Under the pieces are notes generated by a model, which saw only the letters and a list, made by a program, of their open reading frames with translations, was not told the origin of the DNA and did no database searches. 39,840 bases of DNA from an uncultured Phascolarctobacterium sp. Its GTDB lineage: Bacteria; Bacillota; Negativicutes; Acidaminococcales; Acidaminococcaceae. The translations under genes and the position numbers were made by a program. The stretch spans positions 1-39,840 of the forward strand of contig CASFZG010000015.1 in assembly GCA_949299135.1 (NCBI GenBank), in the 5' to 3' direction. Shown one piece after another: positions 27,419-34,736 of the stretch (positions within the stretch are counted from its first letter, which is position 1; every line of letters starts with the position of its first letter).

Positions 27419-27733
27419 ATGAAAAGAGATTTTGAATTTGAAGGCAGCGGTTTTGGTTATTTGTGGCTCTGCATCTGGACAACGGTGCTGAGCGTTATAA
27501 CCTTCGGTCTGTTCTTCCCCTGGGCGTACAGCGCACAGCAGCGCTGGATCTGCAGCAACACCTATGTAAACGGCCGCCGTCTGCGCTTTGACGGAACAGG
27601 CTTCGGCTTCTTCTTTCAGTGGCTGATTATCATGGTGCTTACCACCATTACCTTCGGCATTTACATTCCGTGGGGTTACTGCCAGTTTAAACGCTGGGAA
27701 ACCCGCAACACCGTCTTTGCCGACGAATACTAA
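27419..27733 (+). CDS. DUF898 (YjgN-type) small membrane protein
   Basis: 104 residues with two very similar halves: F-x-G-x-GFGYLWLCIWTTVLSVITFGLFFPWAY and FDGTGFGFFFQWLIIMVLTTITFGIYIPW, each a DUF898 hairpin ending FxPWxY/PWGY. It sits in the inner membrane. Longer YjgN proteins carry several of these units, so this is a minimal two-unit form. No SD is obvious in the 10-bp gap after gatB. Function unknown. Confidence 0.8.
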   Translation: MKRDFEFEGSGFGYLWLCIWTTVLSVITFGLFFPWAYSAQQRWICSNTYVNGRRLRFDGTGFGFFFQWLIIMVLTTITFGIYIPWGYCQFKRWETRNTVFADEY

Positions 27734-27743
27734 AACCAAAAAC

Positions 27744-27799
27744 ATCCGCCTGGGCGGATAAAACCAAACGGCAGGTTCATTACGAGCCTGCCGTTTTTT
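27744..27799 (+). terminator. Terminator of the gatCAB-DUF898 transcript
   Basis: A perfect 10-bp stem (27766-27775 / 27787-27796, AAACGGCAGG arm) runs into TTTTTTG. A second small perfect hairpin ATCCGCC/GGCGGAT (27744-27759) precedes it. Confidence 0.88.
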
Positions 27800-27916
27800 G
27801 TGTGCATTATCGGCAAAAATATAACGTAAATTTTGATAAAATAACCATATAATTATTGCCGGTAATATGATATACTTATTATATAAGCGTAAAATAATCT
27901 TGCCGGAGGTGAGCTG

Positions 27917-28804
27917 ATGAAATATCTTTCCGTTGCGGAAACGGCAAAAAAATGGCAGTTGTCGGAGCGCAGCGTGCGCAATTACTGTGCGCAGGGGCGC
28001 GTTGCCGGTGCGGTGCTTAACGGCAAAACATGGAATATACCGCAGGATGCTGCCAAGCCGCAGCGCAGCAGCAAAAACAAACAGGCAAGGACGCTGCTTG
28101 CTGTTTTGCAGGAAGAAAAGGCGCAGAAATACAGCGGCGGCATTTACCATAAAACGCAGATTGAGCTGACGTATAACTCCAACCATATCGAAGGCAGCCG
28201 CCTGACGCATGACCAGACGCGCTACATTTTTGAAACCAATACCATCGGCGCAGAAAGCGAAGCCGTTAACGTGGACGATGTAATCGAAACTGCAAACCAC
28301 TTCCGCTGCATTGATTTAATTATTGAGCACGCCAAAAGCACGCTGACGGAAAAATTTATCAAAGAACTGCATTTGATTTTAAAATCCGGCACAAGCGATG
28401 CGCGCAAAGACTGGTTCGCCGTTGGCGGCTATAAAAAAATGCCGAACGAAGTGGGAGGTATGCCGACGGCATTGCCGGAAGAAGTAAGCGCAAAAATGAA
28501 GGCGCTGCTGGCAAAATATAATGCGCAAAAGCATAAAACGCTGGCGGATATTTTGGATTTTCATGTGCAGTTTGAAAAAATCCATCCGTTTCAGGACGGC
28601 AACGGGCGCGTCGGCAGGCTGATTATGTTTAAGGAATGTTTAAAATATAATATTGTGCCGTTTATTATTGAAGATAATTTAAAAATGTTTTATTACCGCG
28701 GGCTGAAGGAATGGAAGCGTGAACCGGGTTATTTAACCGATACCTGCCTGACGGCGCAGGACAGATACAAGGCGTATCTGGATTATTTCAGGATTAAGTA
28801 TTAA
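27917..28804 (+). CDS. Fic-domain AMP-transferase with N-terminal HTH (self-inhibited)
   Basis: 295 residues. Residues 1-45 are an excisionase/MerR-like helix-turn-helix (YLSVAETAKKWQLSERSVRN, YCAQGRVAGAV, TWNIP). Residues 88-93, SNHIEG, match the inhibitory motif [S/T]xxxE[G/N]; being N-terminal to the core this is a class II Fic. The catalytic loop is complete: HPFQDGNGRVGR (223-234). It would transfer AMP (or another phosphate group) to a target protein when the inhibitory glutamate is displaced. GGAGGTGA precedes the ATG. A candidate promoter is TTGCCG (27856-27861) with TTATAT (27879-27884). The HTH suggests it also binds DNA, perhaps its own promoter. Target unknown. Confidence 0.88.
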   Translation: MKYLSVAETAKKWQLSERSVRNYCAQGRVAGAVLNGKTWNIPQDAAKPQRSSKNKQARTLLAVLQEEKAQKYSGGIYHKTQIELTYNSNHIEGSRLTHDQTRYIFETNTIGAESEAVNVDDVIETANHFRCIDLIIEHAKSTLTEKFIKELHLILKSGTSDARKDWFAVGGYKKMPNEVGGMPTALPEEVSAKMKALLAKYNAQKHKTLADILDFHVQFEKIHPFQDGNGRVGRLIMFKECLKYNIVPFIIEDNLKMFYYRGLKEWKREPGYLTDTCLTAQDRYKAYLDYFRIKY

Positions 28805-28895
28805 AGTTTAACGCCTGCAAAAATTTTACCGCGGCAGGATAAACGCCAAACGCGGCGAATTTAAGCAGTAGCAGATTATTAAAGGAGGTTAGCTG

Positions 28896-30128
28896 ATGCG
28901 AAAAATTATTAAAGATTACCTGACGAAAGAGTATGACAACTATGTGAAGGATTTGGAAGCGCTGACCAATATCGACAGCGGCAACGGCGATTTGGAAGGT
29001 ACGGAAAAAGCCAATAAATTTGTGGCAGAAAAAATGCAGGCGCTTGGCGCGGAAACCGAGTTCCGTTACAACGACCGCGGCTGCCATTTAATCTCCCGCC
29101 TTAAAGGCAAAGGCACGCAGACGGTGCTTTTAGTTGCGCATGTCGATACCGTATTTAACCGCGGCGAAGCGGCAAAACGTCCCTTCCGCGTGGACGAAAA
29201 CGGTTTTGCGTGGGGCCCGGGCGTCGGCGACGACAAAGCTACCGTTATGGAAGTTATCTACGGCCTGCAAGCCTTAAAAGAAGCAGGCTTTGACGATTAT
29301 AAGGAAATCATCTACTACACCAACGCCGAAGAAGAAGGCGGCAGCCCGACGGCGGAAGGCATTGTGGCAGAGCTTTCCCAGCAGGCTGATTTTGCCGTTA
29401 TTATGGACGTTGCGCGCCCGAACTGGGGCATCGTAACCCAGCGCAAAGGCAACGCCAAATATAAAATTAAAGTTACCGGCAAGGGCGGGCACCACGGCAA
29501 TGCTTCACAGTGCTGCGCCAACGCCATCCACCAGCTTGCCTACACCATTACCGAACTGCACAAGCTGGCAAGCCCCATGCCCGGCAACCCGGAAGATTTT
29601 ACCGCCAAAGCGCTGGAAGCACGCGGCATTACCGACAGCGGCCAGTTCATCCCGCCCAACACGGTTAACGTCGGCGTAATTGGCAGCACCAATGATAAAA
29701 TCAGCGTTATCCCCGGCGACGCTTACTGCGAAGTTAACGTGCGCTGCTTTGAAGTTGCCGAGCAGCAGCGTCTTGACGCAGCCATTAAAGCGCTGGCCGA
29801 TAAAATTGTTATTGCAGGCACCAAAGTTGAAGTTACCGGCGGCATTGTAACCGGCCCGATGGAAAAAACTTCCGCCGTGCAGAAGATGATTGACGTTTAC
29901 AGCAGCGTCGTTGCCGAAGAATTCGGCGGCAAAGTAAACGAATGGGTTGCAGGCGGCCTGACGGACGGCAACCGCACTGCTAAATTCATCCCGACCCTTG
30001 ACGCTTTGGGTGTGGAAAACTACGACGAACACACCGACCACGAATCGGTTGACTTAAAAACCGCCGTACCCCGCACCGCAGCCTTTGCCATTACGCTGGC
30101 AGAACTGTTAAAAACAGGCGTAAAATAA
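28896..30128 (+). CDS. M20 family metallopeptidase, paralogue C
   Basis: 410 residues, more distant from A and B but of the same family: VAHVDTVF (80-87; His82, Asp84), WGPGVGDDKA (106-115; bridging Asp112), NAEEEGGSP (143-151; Glu145/Glu146), GKGGHHGNASQ (lid-domain His) and WVAGGLTDGNRTA near the C-terminus. NIDSGNGDLEGTEKAN at the start is typical of the glutamate-carboxypeptidase-like branch. Cytoplasmic. AAAGGAGG precedes the ATG at 28896. The 91 bp after fic show no clear promoter or terminator, so it may be read through from fic. Substrate not known. Confidence 0.87.
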   Translation: MRKIIKDYLTKEYDNYVKDLEALTNIDSGNGDLEGTEKANKFVAEKMQALGAETEFRYNDRGCHLISRLKGKGTQTVLLVAHVDTVFNRGEAAKRPFRVDENGFAWGPGVGDDKATVMEVIYGLQALKEAGFDDYKEIIYYTNAEEEGGSPTAEGIVAELSQQADFAVIMDVARPNWGIVTQRKGNAKYKIKVTGKGGHHGNASQCCANAIHQLAYTITELHKLASPMPGNPEDFTAKALEARGITDSGQFIPPNTVNVGVIGSTNDKISVIPGDAYCEVNVRCFEVAEQQRLDAAIKALADKIVIAGTKVEVTGGIVTGPMEKTSAVQKMIDVYSSVVAEEFGGKVNEWVAGGLTDGNRTAKFIPTLDALGVENYDEHTDHESVDLKTAVPRTAAFAITLAELLKTGVK

Positions 30129-30165
30129 AAAATAGCCGGGCGTTGGCCGGATAATTTAAAATAGT

Positions 30166-30194
30166 TTGCCGTTTGGCAGATAGTGTTGTATAAT
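30166..30194 (+). promoter_or_regulatory. Promoter of the candidate small RNA
   Basis: TTGCCG (30166-30171), 17-bp spacer, perfect TATAAT (30189-30194). No ORF with a ribosome site follows; the predicted start is near 30201. Confidence 0.65.
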
Positions 30195-30200
30195 AAATAG

Positions 30201-30292
30201 AGAGATAGCCCGACAGGTGGAATTGTTGGCTCGTCTCCCAAAAGTTAACAACAATTGTGAAAACGGCCGCGTTACCACGTTGGGCCGTTTTT
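30201..30292 (+). ncRNA. Candidate stand-alone small RNA (~92 nt)
   Basis: It starts just after a good promoter and ends with a strong terminator (AAACGGCC 30261-30268 / GGCCGTTT 30283-30290, inner CGT/ACG, then TTTTTC). The 5' half folds into a long imperfect hairpin: GAGA...TCTC outer, AGC/GCT, and CGACA/TGTTG around the loop GGTGGAAT. A single-stranded A/U-rich linker (AAAGTTAACAACAATTGTG) joins the two. There is no credible reading frame. It does not match 6S, SRP, RNase P or tmRNA patterns that I know. It could be a trans-acting regulator. Confidence 0.6.
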
Positions 30293-30308
30293 CATTTACT
30301 TTTTAATA

Positions 30309-30350
30309 AAATTAACAGCCGGTGAAATTATCACCAGCTGTTAATTTTTT
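30309..30350. terminator. Bidirectional terminator after the autotransporter gene
   Basis: Stem AAATTAACAGC (30309-30319) with GCTGTTAATTT (30337-30347), plus inner GGTGA/TCACC. A T-run follows on the plus strand; the minus-strand U-tract is weaker. It separates the small RNA from the convergent autotransporter gene. Confidence 0.75.
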
Positions 30351-30378
30351 GGTAAGGTTTGCAAATTAAGTTGTGTAA

Positions 30379-33241
30379 TCAGAAAGTATACGTTGCCTGC
30401 ACGTTAAAGCTTGCGCCCTCGCGCTCACCGGCATAGCCACGCATGTTCAGGTCAAAGCTCCAGGGGCTGTCCGGCGTCGGCTGGTAATTAAAGCCGACTT
30501 CCGTCATGTAGCTGCTGCCCTGCAAACTCTGCGTAGGCGCTTTTAAGTTTTGCGCACGCATATCTGCGTCGCCGTTAAACTCGTATTCATACGCCAAGCC
30601 GTAATAAGTGCTGAACGCATTAGCCTTATTGGTGGTAACACGCGCACCAACACGCAGGCGGTCACTGGTAATACTGTCAAATTCAAACTTATCTTTATTA
30701 ACCGTAAAGCTGTCGCCTTCGGTGTAGGTGTGGAAAAATTTGCCGTATACATCAAGGTCGCTGCTGTCGCTTAAGCTGATAATTTTACCAACGCCGATGT
30801 GTGCGCCGTAGTAAGCGCTTTCGCTGTCGTAGCCGTAGTAATTGCCGCTGCCATCCCGCAGGGCGTTATCCATTTCGGATTTTAACATACCGGCACGCAG
30901 CGAACCTTCCGTATAAACGCCGTTTGCGTTCTCGTACCTTGCCGCAATGCCGCCGCCATTATAAACAAGGCTGCCGTCGCCGCGGAAGAACTCGTTATTA
31001 AACTCGTTAAAAGTGCGGTAATTGCCGCTGCCGTTTTCGTAAAACACGCCCCAGCTGAACTCATCGCCGTCGGCAAATTCAGCTGCATTGCCAACGCCCA
31101 CAATCGTACTCCAGCCGTTAATTTTAAGGTCGCTGTTCACATCCGCCGTAATTACCGTAGCGGCTTAAAGTATCCAGGATATTGCTGATTAAATCCGTAC
31201 CTTGGTTGACAAATGCTGCCGCAACGGCGCGGTTTTCGGCGACTAAAGTAATCTGGTCGTTCAGGGATACATCTTTAACATACAAATCAATACTGGTGTT
31301 ATCAGCACTTTGTGCGGCGGTGCTGATGTGTAAATCCTGAGTTAAACCTGCGGTAACAATATCGGTGTTAATAGTTACGTTTCCGGCACCGGTAATGGCA
31401 TTGGCGCTTTTAAGCAGGGTTACACTTTCGCCGCCGTGGTAATTATTACCGCCTTCAAGGCTGTTTACGTTAATTGTTGTGCCTTCAACATCGGCATTGT
31501 TTACCGTCAAAGCAGCGTCAGCAGTGTTTAAGGCAACATCATTAAAATTAATGGTATTAAAATTTTCAATCTTTTTAAAAGCGCTGCCGTTACCGGTAAT
31601 ATTCAACTCGTTGCCTGAACCGGTTGTATTACTACCGCTTAAACTCATGTTTTTTGCTTTGATATTTTCGCTTACGTTGATAGTGTTATCTTTTACTGCG
31701 CCTTTTTCGCTGTAACCTGCGTAAACAGTGCCGCTGTAATTGGTATTACCGCTAATTTCAACAGTAGAGTTTTCCGCATTACCATTTTCTTCGGCATAAG
31801 CACCGTACAAGTCTTTGTCATAGTCTGTATTGCCGCTTATAATAAGTTTACCGCCTGTTGCATTATTGCCGCTAGCCGCATACACTCCTGCTACCGTACC
31901 GACTTCGGTTCTAAAACCTTCGCCGATTGTTAAGGAAGCAGTATCAGCAGTTTGGTTGCTGTTGCATTGAGTGTTGCCTTTTTCATCAATAAACTTGCCT
32001 GCTAAAACGGATTTTTCAACTTTGGCAGTGATGCTTACGAAGTTTGTGTCGTCTTTGTGTGAGGTTGAATAGCCGTCTTCGTTGTCAAATTTAGTGGCGT
32101 AAACACCGCCGCCATCTTTTCTATCAGCAGTGTAAAATTTATCTTCAATTTGATAGTTTGCAAGGCTTTCATCAAAAGCATGAACGTCATTGCCATCTTC
32201 ATCTTTTATAGTAAAATCTACTTTGCTGCCTAATTTTTTGTCCCACTCAATTGTAGCTGCTTTAACATTGTCACCTACCGCATAATCACCGGCATTGATT
32301 TTAAAATCATCTTTAGTAGCGGTAAATGCACCAAGGTGGATTTTAACACCGTCCATGCCGCTGACGCTGCCAACATTAATAAGATTTGTATTTAACGTAA
32401 AATTGTTGATATAAATATCGCTGAAGTTGTTTACTGAATTTACGCTGCCGCTCCAGCCGTCAAGAGTAAGAGTATTATCCCTGATTGCGGCTTGCGTATT
32501 ATCGGCATAACCGCCATATAAATCAGCATCTATATTTTTAGCGACAGTGTTTTTAATAGTAATGTTATTGTTATATACGTCAGTTGTTTCATCGGTATTG
32601 CTGTAAGCGAAACCGCCATAAATTCTGCCGGTTACAGTACCGCTTTGGATAATTACTTGATTTCCGTAAACTTGACTATAGCCTGCCTCGGCAACTCCGC
32701 CGGCAATGAAGCCAGAAGCCGTTACGTTGCCATTTATTGTTACTTTATTACTGGTTGCTGTGCCGTAGCTGGTAGTGCCGCCTGAAACTATATTAAAGTT
32801 ATAAGTTTTACTTTCGTCAGTATTTGTGATAAAAACTTTATTGTCGGAAACGATGCCGTCGATAGAATAACCGCCGACAAGCGAGGAAGTAATGCTGCTG
32901 TTTTCTATGTTAACGGTATTATGAGTAGCGTTTATTTTTCCGGATTCTACATAAGCGCCAGTAACGTTTGATAATGTACTGTTCTTGATTGTAATTTCAT
33001 TATTATTGCCTTCTTTGCTACTGTCACCATAATTAGACCAGTGGCTACACCAACCATAAACTGAGTCAGTAGTCTGTATTTGATCGTTATTGTTATTAGT
33101 TATAGTTCCGTTACCTATCCAAATATAAGGAGCTTCTTTAACTTTTTCTATCTCCGCCCATGCGGCGGGCGCGTTGTAAAAATACAGCCCGGCTATTGCC
33201 AAAACGGAAGCTAAAACTTTATAGTGCAGGTTTTTACGCAT
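30379..33241 (-). pseudogene. Autotransporter (type Va) adhesin-like gene, frameshifted before the beta-barrel
   Basis: Two frames together make one autotransporter of about 950 residues. Frame 1 (33241-31124): signal peptide (MRKNLHYK, hydrophobic core, cleavage after AWA near residue 28) and a passenger rich in Asn, Gly, Thr, Ser with short repeated strands (e.g. NTINVSENIKAKN, STVEISGNTNYSG), as in a right-handed beta-helix. It ends out of frame in SRYGNYGG then CEQRP and stop. Frame 2 (from about 31140) continues DVNSDLKINGWSTIVGVGN and the C-terminal barrel, ending TYTF, the terminal Phe used for outer-membrane insertion. The break is at GGCGGAT (31141-31147); restoring two bases, e.g. 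GGCGCGGAT, joins the frames. It is therefore inactive, phase-variable or a sequencing error. The start ATG 33241 has GGGAGG. Confidence 0.85.
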
Positions 33242-33248
33242 AATAAAA

Positions 33249-33347
33249 CCTCCCTCGCAATTTTTTACGAGGGAGGACGGGGGTTCTGCCAAAAATCAAC
33301 TAACGAAGTCCCCCCCGTGCGGAAACTTATGTGCATTCTTGTTAGTT
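33249..33347 (-). promoter_or_regulatory. Structured leader of the autotransporter gene; hairpin hides the ribosome site
   Basis: Minus-strand mRNA: a perfect 9-bp hairpin, CCTCCCTCG (33276-33268) with CGAGGGAGG (33257-33249), buries the whole GGGAGG ribosome site; the stem is followed by TTTTATTAT, so it could also act as a weak terminator. Immediately upstream ACGGGGG (33318-33312) can pair with CCCCCGT (33283-33277), abutting the first stem. AACTAAC (33347-33341) can pair with GTTAGTT (33304-33298), and this helix interleaves with the G-tract helix, i.e. a possible pseudoknot. The layout resembles a translational riboswitch; no known class is recognised. Confidence 0.65.
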
Positions 33348-33349
33348 TA

Positions 33350-33379
33350 ATTGTAACATTTGCGCGGTATTGCTGTAAA
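33350..33379 (-). promoter_or_regulatory. Promoter of the autotransporter gene
   Basis: Minus-strand TTTACA (33374-33379), 18-bp spacer, TACAAT (33350-33355). It would start the leader near 33343, about 100 bases before the ATG. Confidence 0.6.
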
Positions 33380-33483
33380 GTGCGAAGGGTGTGAAATTTT
33401 TAATTTGCGTTTATGTAAAGTGCATTTTATTTTTATTCCGGCGGCCGCCGCATTTATTTTTGCTGCGCTTTTGCACAAGGTGT

Positions 33484-33512
33484 TTGCTTTTATTGTTAAG
33501 GCGTGCTATAAT
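33484..33512 (+). promoter_or_regulatory. Promoter of antitoxin RNA 1
   Basis: TTGCTT (33484-33489), 17-bp spacer and TATAAT (33507-33512) with an extended TGC. Strong and constitutive-looking, as expected for an antitoxin RNA. The whole block recurs at 33810-33839. Confidence 0.75.
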
Positions 33513-33518
33513 ATAGTC

Positions 33519-33592
33519 ACAAAAGGTAGAGATGCTATTGCGTTGGTCATAGCATTAAAAAAACCGGGAGTTGCCGCTCCCGGTTTTTTTAT
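33519..33592 (+). ncRNA. Antisense antitoxin RNA 1 (RNA II-like) of the Fst-type system
   Basis: About 74 nt, convergent with the toxin gene. It has a 7-bp hairpin ATGCTAT/ATAGCAT (33532-33538, 33549-33555) whose 10-base loop TGCGTTGGTC plus the first stem bases contain CGTTGGTCAT. That decamer occurs again at 33689-33698, exactly across the toxin start codon, so the RNA can pair with AUGACCAACG of the toxin mRNA and block initiation. Its 3' end is the bidirectional terminator shared with the toxin mRNA, giving a second contact. Both features are hallmarks of the par (pAD1) type I system. No ORF inside. Confidence 0.75.
33557..33590. terminator. Bidirectional terminator shared by toxin mRNA and antitoxin RNA 1
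   Basis: CCGGGAG (33564-33570) pairs with CTCCCGG (33577-33583) over a 6-base loop, flanked by A7 and T7, so it is equally good on both strands. The same hairpin, nearly identical, ends the second RNA at 33887-33920. Confidence 0.9.
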
Positions 33593-33608
33593 TTTGGGCT
33601 GACTGCGT

Positions 33609-33698
33609 TTACAGATATCTGTCCAGCCACTTACAGATATAGTACGATACTATGCCTGCCATGACAGATATGATAAAGGTAGAAATTACGTTGGTCAT
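33609..33698 (-). CDS. Fst/PepA-like hydrophobic toxin peptide (type I toxin)
   Basis: A 29-codon ORF. The peptide has a short polar start (MTNVIST), a single membrane helix (FIISVMAGIVSYYI) and a C-terminal CKWLDRYL, the pattern of Fst/Ldr-superfamily toxins (hydrophobic stretch, Gly, then WLxR). GGGAGGG sits five bases before the ATG, and TCTCC upstream (in the 5' UTR) can pair with GGAGG of that site, like the 5' stem-loop that restrains fst translation. Its promoter is excellent (33739-33767). The mRNA of about 165 nt ends at the bidirectional terminator. It should insert in the inner membrane and damage the nucleoid or membrane when unpaired. Too short for usual gene finders. Family assignment is by pattern. 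Confidence 0.75.
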   Translation of the reverse strand: MTNVISTFIISVMAGIVSYYICKWLDRYL

Positions 33699-33738
33699 TT
33701 TATCCCTCCCTTCTGCCGGAGAGAATCGCAGCCTTTTT

Positions 33739-33767
33739 ATTATGCCTGAAATTGATAATGGTGTCAA
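33739..33767 (-). promoter_or_regulatory. Promoter of the toxin peptide gene
   Basis: Minus-strand TTGACA (33762-33767), 17-bp spacer, CATAAT (33739-33744). The start would be near 33732, giving a 34-base 5' UTR. Confidence 0.75.
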
Positions 33768-33809
33768 TGCGTCGGGGTTTTGTTTTTGCTGCGCTTTTAC
33801 GCAGAGTGT

Positions 33810-33839
33810 TTGCTTTTAATTATAAGAGCGTGTTATAAT
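33810..33839 (+). promoter_or_regulatory. Promoter of antitoxin-like RNA 2
   Basis: TTGCTT (33810-33815), 18-bp spacer, TATAAT (33834-33839); the upstream TTTTTGCTGCGCTTTT and the promoter repeat those of RNA 1 with a few changes. Confidence 0.7.
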
Positions 33840-33844
33840 ATGGG

Positions 33845-33922
33845 TACAAAAGGTAATGAGGCTATGATTTCTGTCATAGGCACATATAAAAAACCGGGAG
33901 TTGCCGCTCCCGGATTTTTATT
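33845..33922 (+). ncRNA. Orphan antitoxin-like RNA 2
   Basis: A second copy of the antitoxin unit (about 33776-33920 against 33451-33592): same promoter, same ACAAAAGGTA start, same CCGGGAG/CTCCCGG terminator. The recognition hairpin differs: CTATGA/TCATAG (33862-33867, 33874-33879) with loop TTTCTG in place of ATGCTAT/ATAGCAT with TGCGTTGGTC. It should therefore pair with a message starting AUGACAGAAA, not with the neighbouring toxin. No convergent toxin ORF with a ribosome site is present to its right, so it is either a relic or guards against a toxin elsewhere. Confidence 0.65.
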
Positions 33923-33985
33923 TTTTATAAGTTTGCGTCATTGTATGCAGGATAGTGCGTTTTAGTTTTTCTATATCATTCATCT

Positions 33986-34572
33986 TCATTCTTTTGACGG
34001 AGCAAAAGAACGAAGTAAGAAAACTCCCGCGGCTAGCAAAAATTTACGGATTTGTTGCTTACGCAAAAATCCGCACGCGTCCCGCCGCAACCAATAAAAA
34101 TTTCCACGGAACTCGCTGCGCTCAGACACCGGGAAATTTTTATTGCTCTTTATCAATGCCGCTAAATTTTTAATGCCGCGCTCCGCTCAAATTCGCACTA
34201 TGGCTACTCTTTTTTATCGTTTGTATTGTTGCCGAACTTTCATCAGCCTGCTATCGTGCGATGTGCGCTGACCAATCAAAAAGAAGTTACAAAGTACGAC
34301 GCTCGGCGACACGCGGCATCGGATTTTAGCAACATTTATTAAAGAACAACTGCAAAAATCGAACCTGAGCGAAGCGAATTTCGTATTTTTGTAGTTGTTA
34401 TGCTAATATAGTTGCGTTAGCTGAGTCGCCACTTAGTACCAAGCCGCAGGCGAAGGTAATAAGTGTGCCAGCGAAGCATGTCGGTTTTGCGATTGAATAA
34501 TGAGCAAAACCGACGAAGAAATCCGCCTAGCCGCGGAACTTTCTTGGTTCGTTCTTTGGTTACAAAGAATGA
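33986..34572. repeat. Non-coding ~587-bp element with imperfect ~48-bp inverted ends and internal hairpins
   Basis: The ends 33986-34036 and 34527-34572 are inverted copies (both read TCATTCTTT...AAAGAACGAA...AAGAAA...CCGCGGCTAG) with small indels. Inside are further perfect or near-perfect hairpins: 34047-34073 (CGGATTT arm, inner TTGC/GCAA), 34092-34105/34132-34145 (14 bp), 34345-34399 (about 18 bp, one bulge) and 34480-34490/34504-34514 (11 bp). CTCGCTGCGCTCAG near 34112 also complements CTGAGCGAAGCGA near 34365. No transposase or credible ORF. It may be a MITE-like repeat or a large structured RNA. From 34573 to 34690 I see nothing. Confidence 0.65.
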
Positions 34573-34692
34573 ACATGAGTATAAGAGTGAAAAATTAAAA
34601 GCAATATCGTAAATACAAAGGCGAAACCTAAATGAATTAAAAAGCACTATACTTCATACAAAGACGCAACCAAAAAATAAAAAGGTAAAGAA

Positions 34693-34719
34693 AAAACGCC
34701 GCTGTTACAGCGGCGTTTT
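34693..34719. terminator. Terminator of gltS
   Basis: A perfect 12-bp stem (34693-34704 / 34708-34719) with a 3-base loop. On the minus strand it is followed by TTCTTTACC after the A/T end of the stem, so it ends gltS transcription 17 bases after the stop. Confidence 0.88.
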
Positions 34720-34736
34720 GCGTATTAAATATAAAT

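Noticed and set aside
27377..28300. 307-codon minus-strand frame across the DUF898-fic intergenic region
   Set aside because: It would translate the terminator and the fic promoter backwards and lacks a ribosome site.
33360..33602. 80-codon and 61-codon (33780-33965) plus-strand frames over the antitoxin RNAs
   Set aside because: Both run through promoter and terminator hairpins; their similarity reflects duplication of the RNA unit, not coding selection.
33928..34005. 23-codon minus-strand frame (starting MKMNDIEK) right of antitoxin RNA 2 as a possible second toxin
   Set aside because: Charged, not hydrophobic, no ribosome site, and its start does not match the AUGACAGAAA predicted from the RNA 2 loop.
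33955..34647. Frames 33955-34173 (plus) and 34417-34647 (minus) with similar KxPRL-type stretches
   Set aside because: The shared peptide arises because the inverted ends of the 587-bp element are read in mirrored frames; no ribosome sites.
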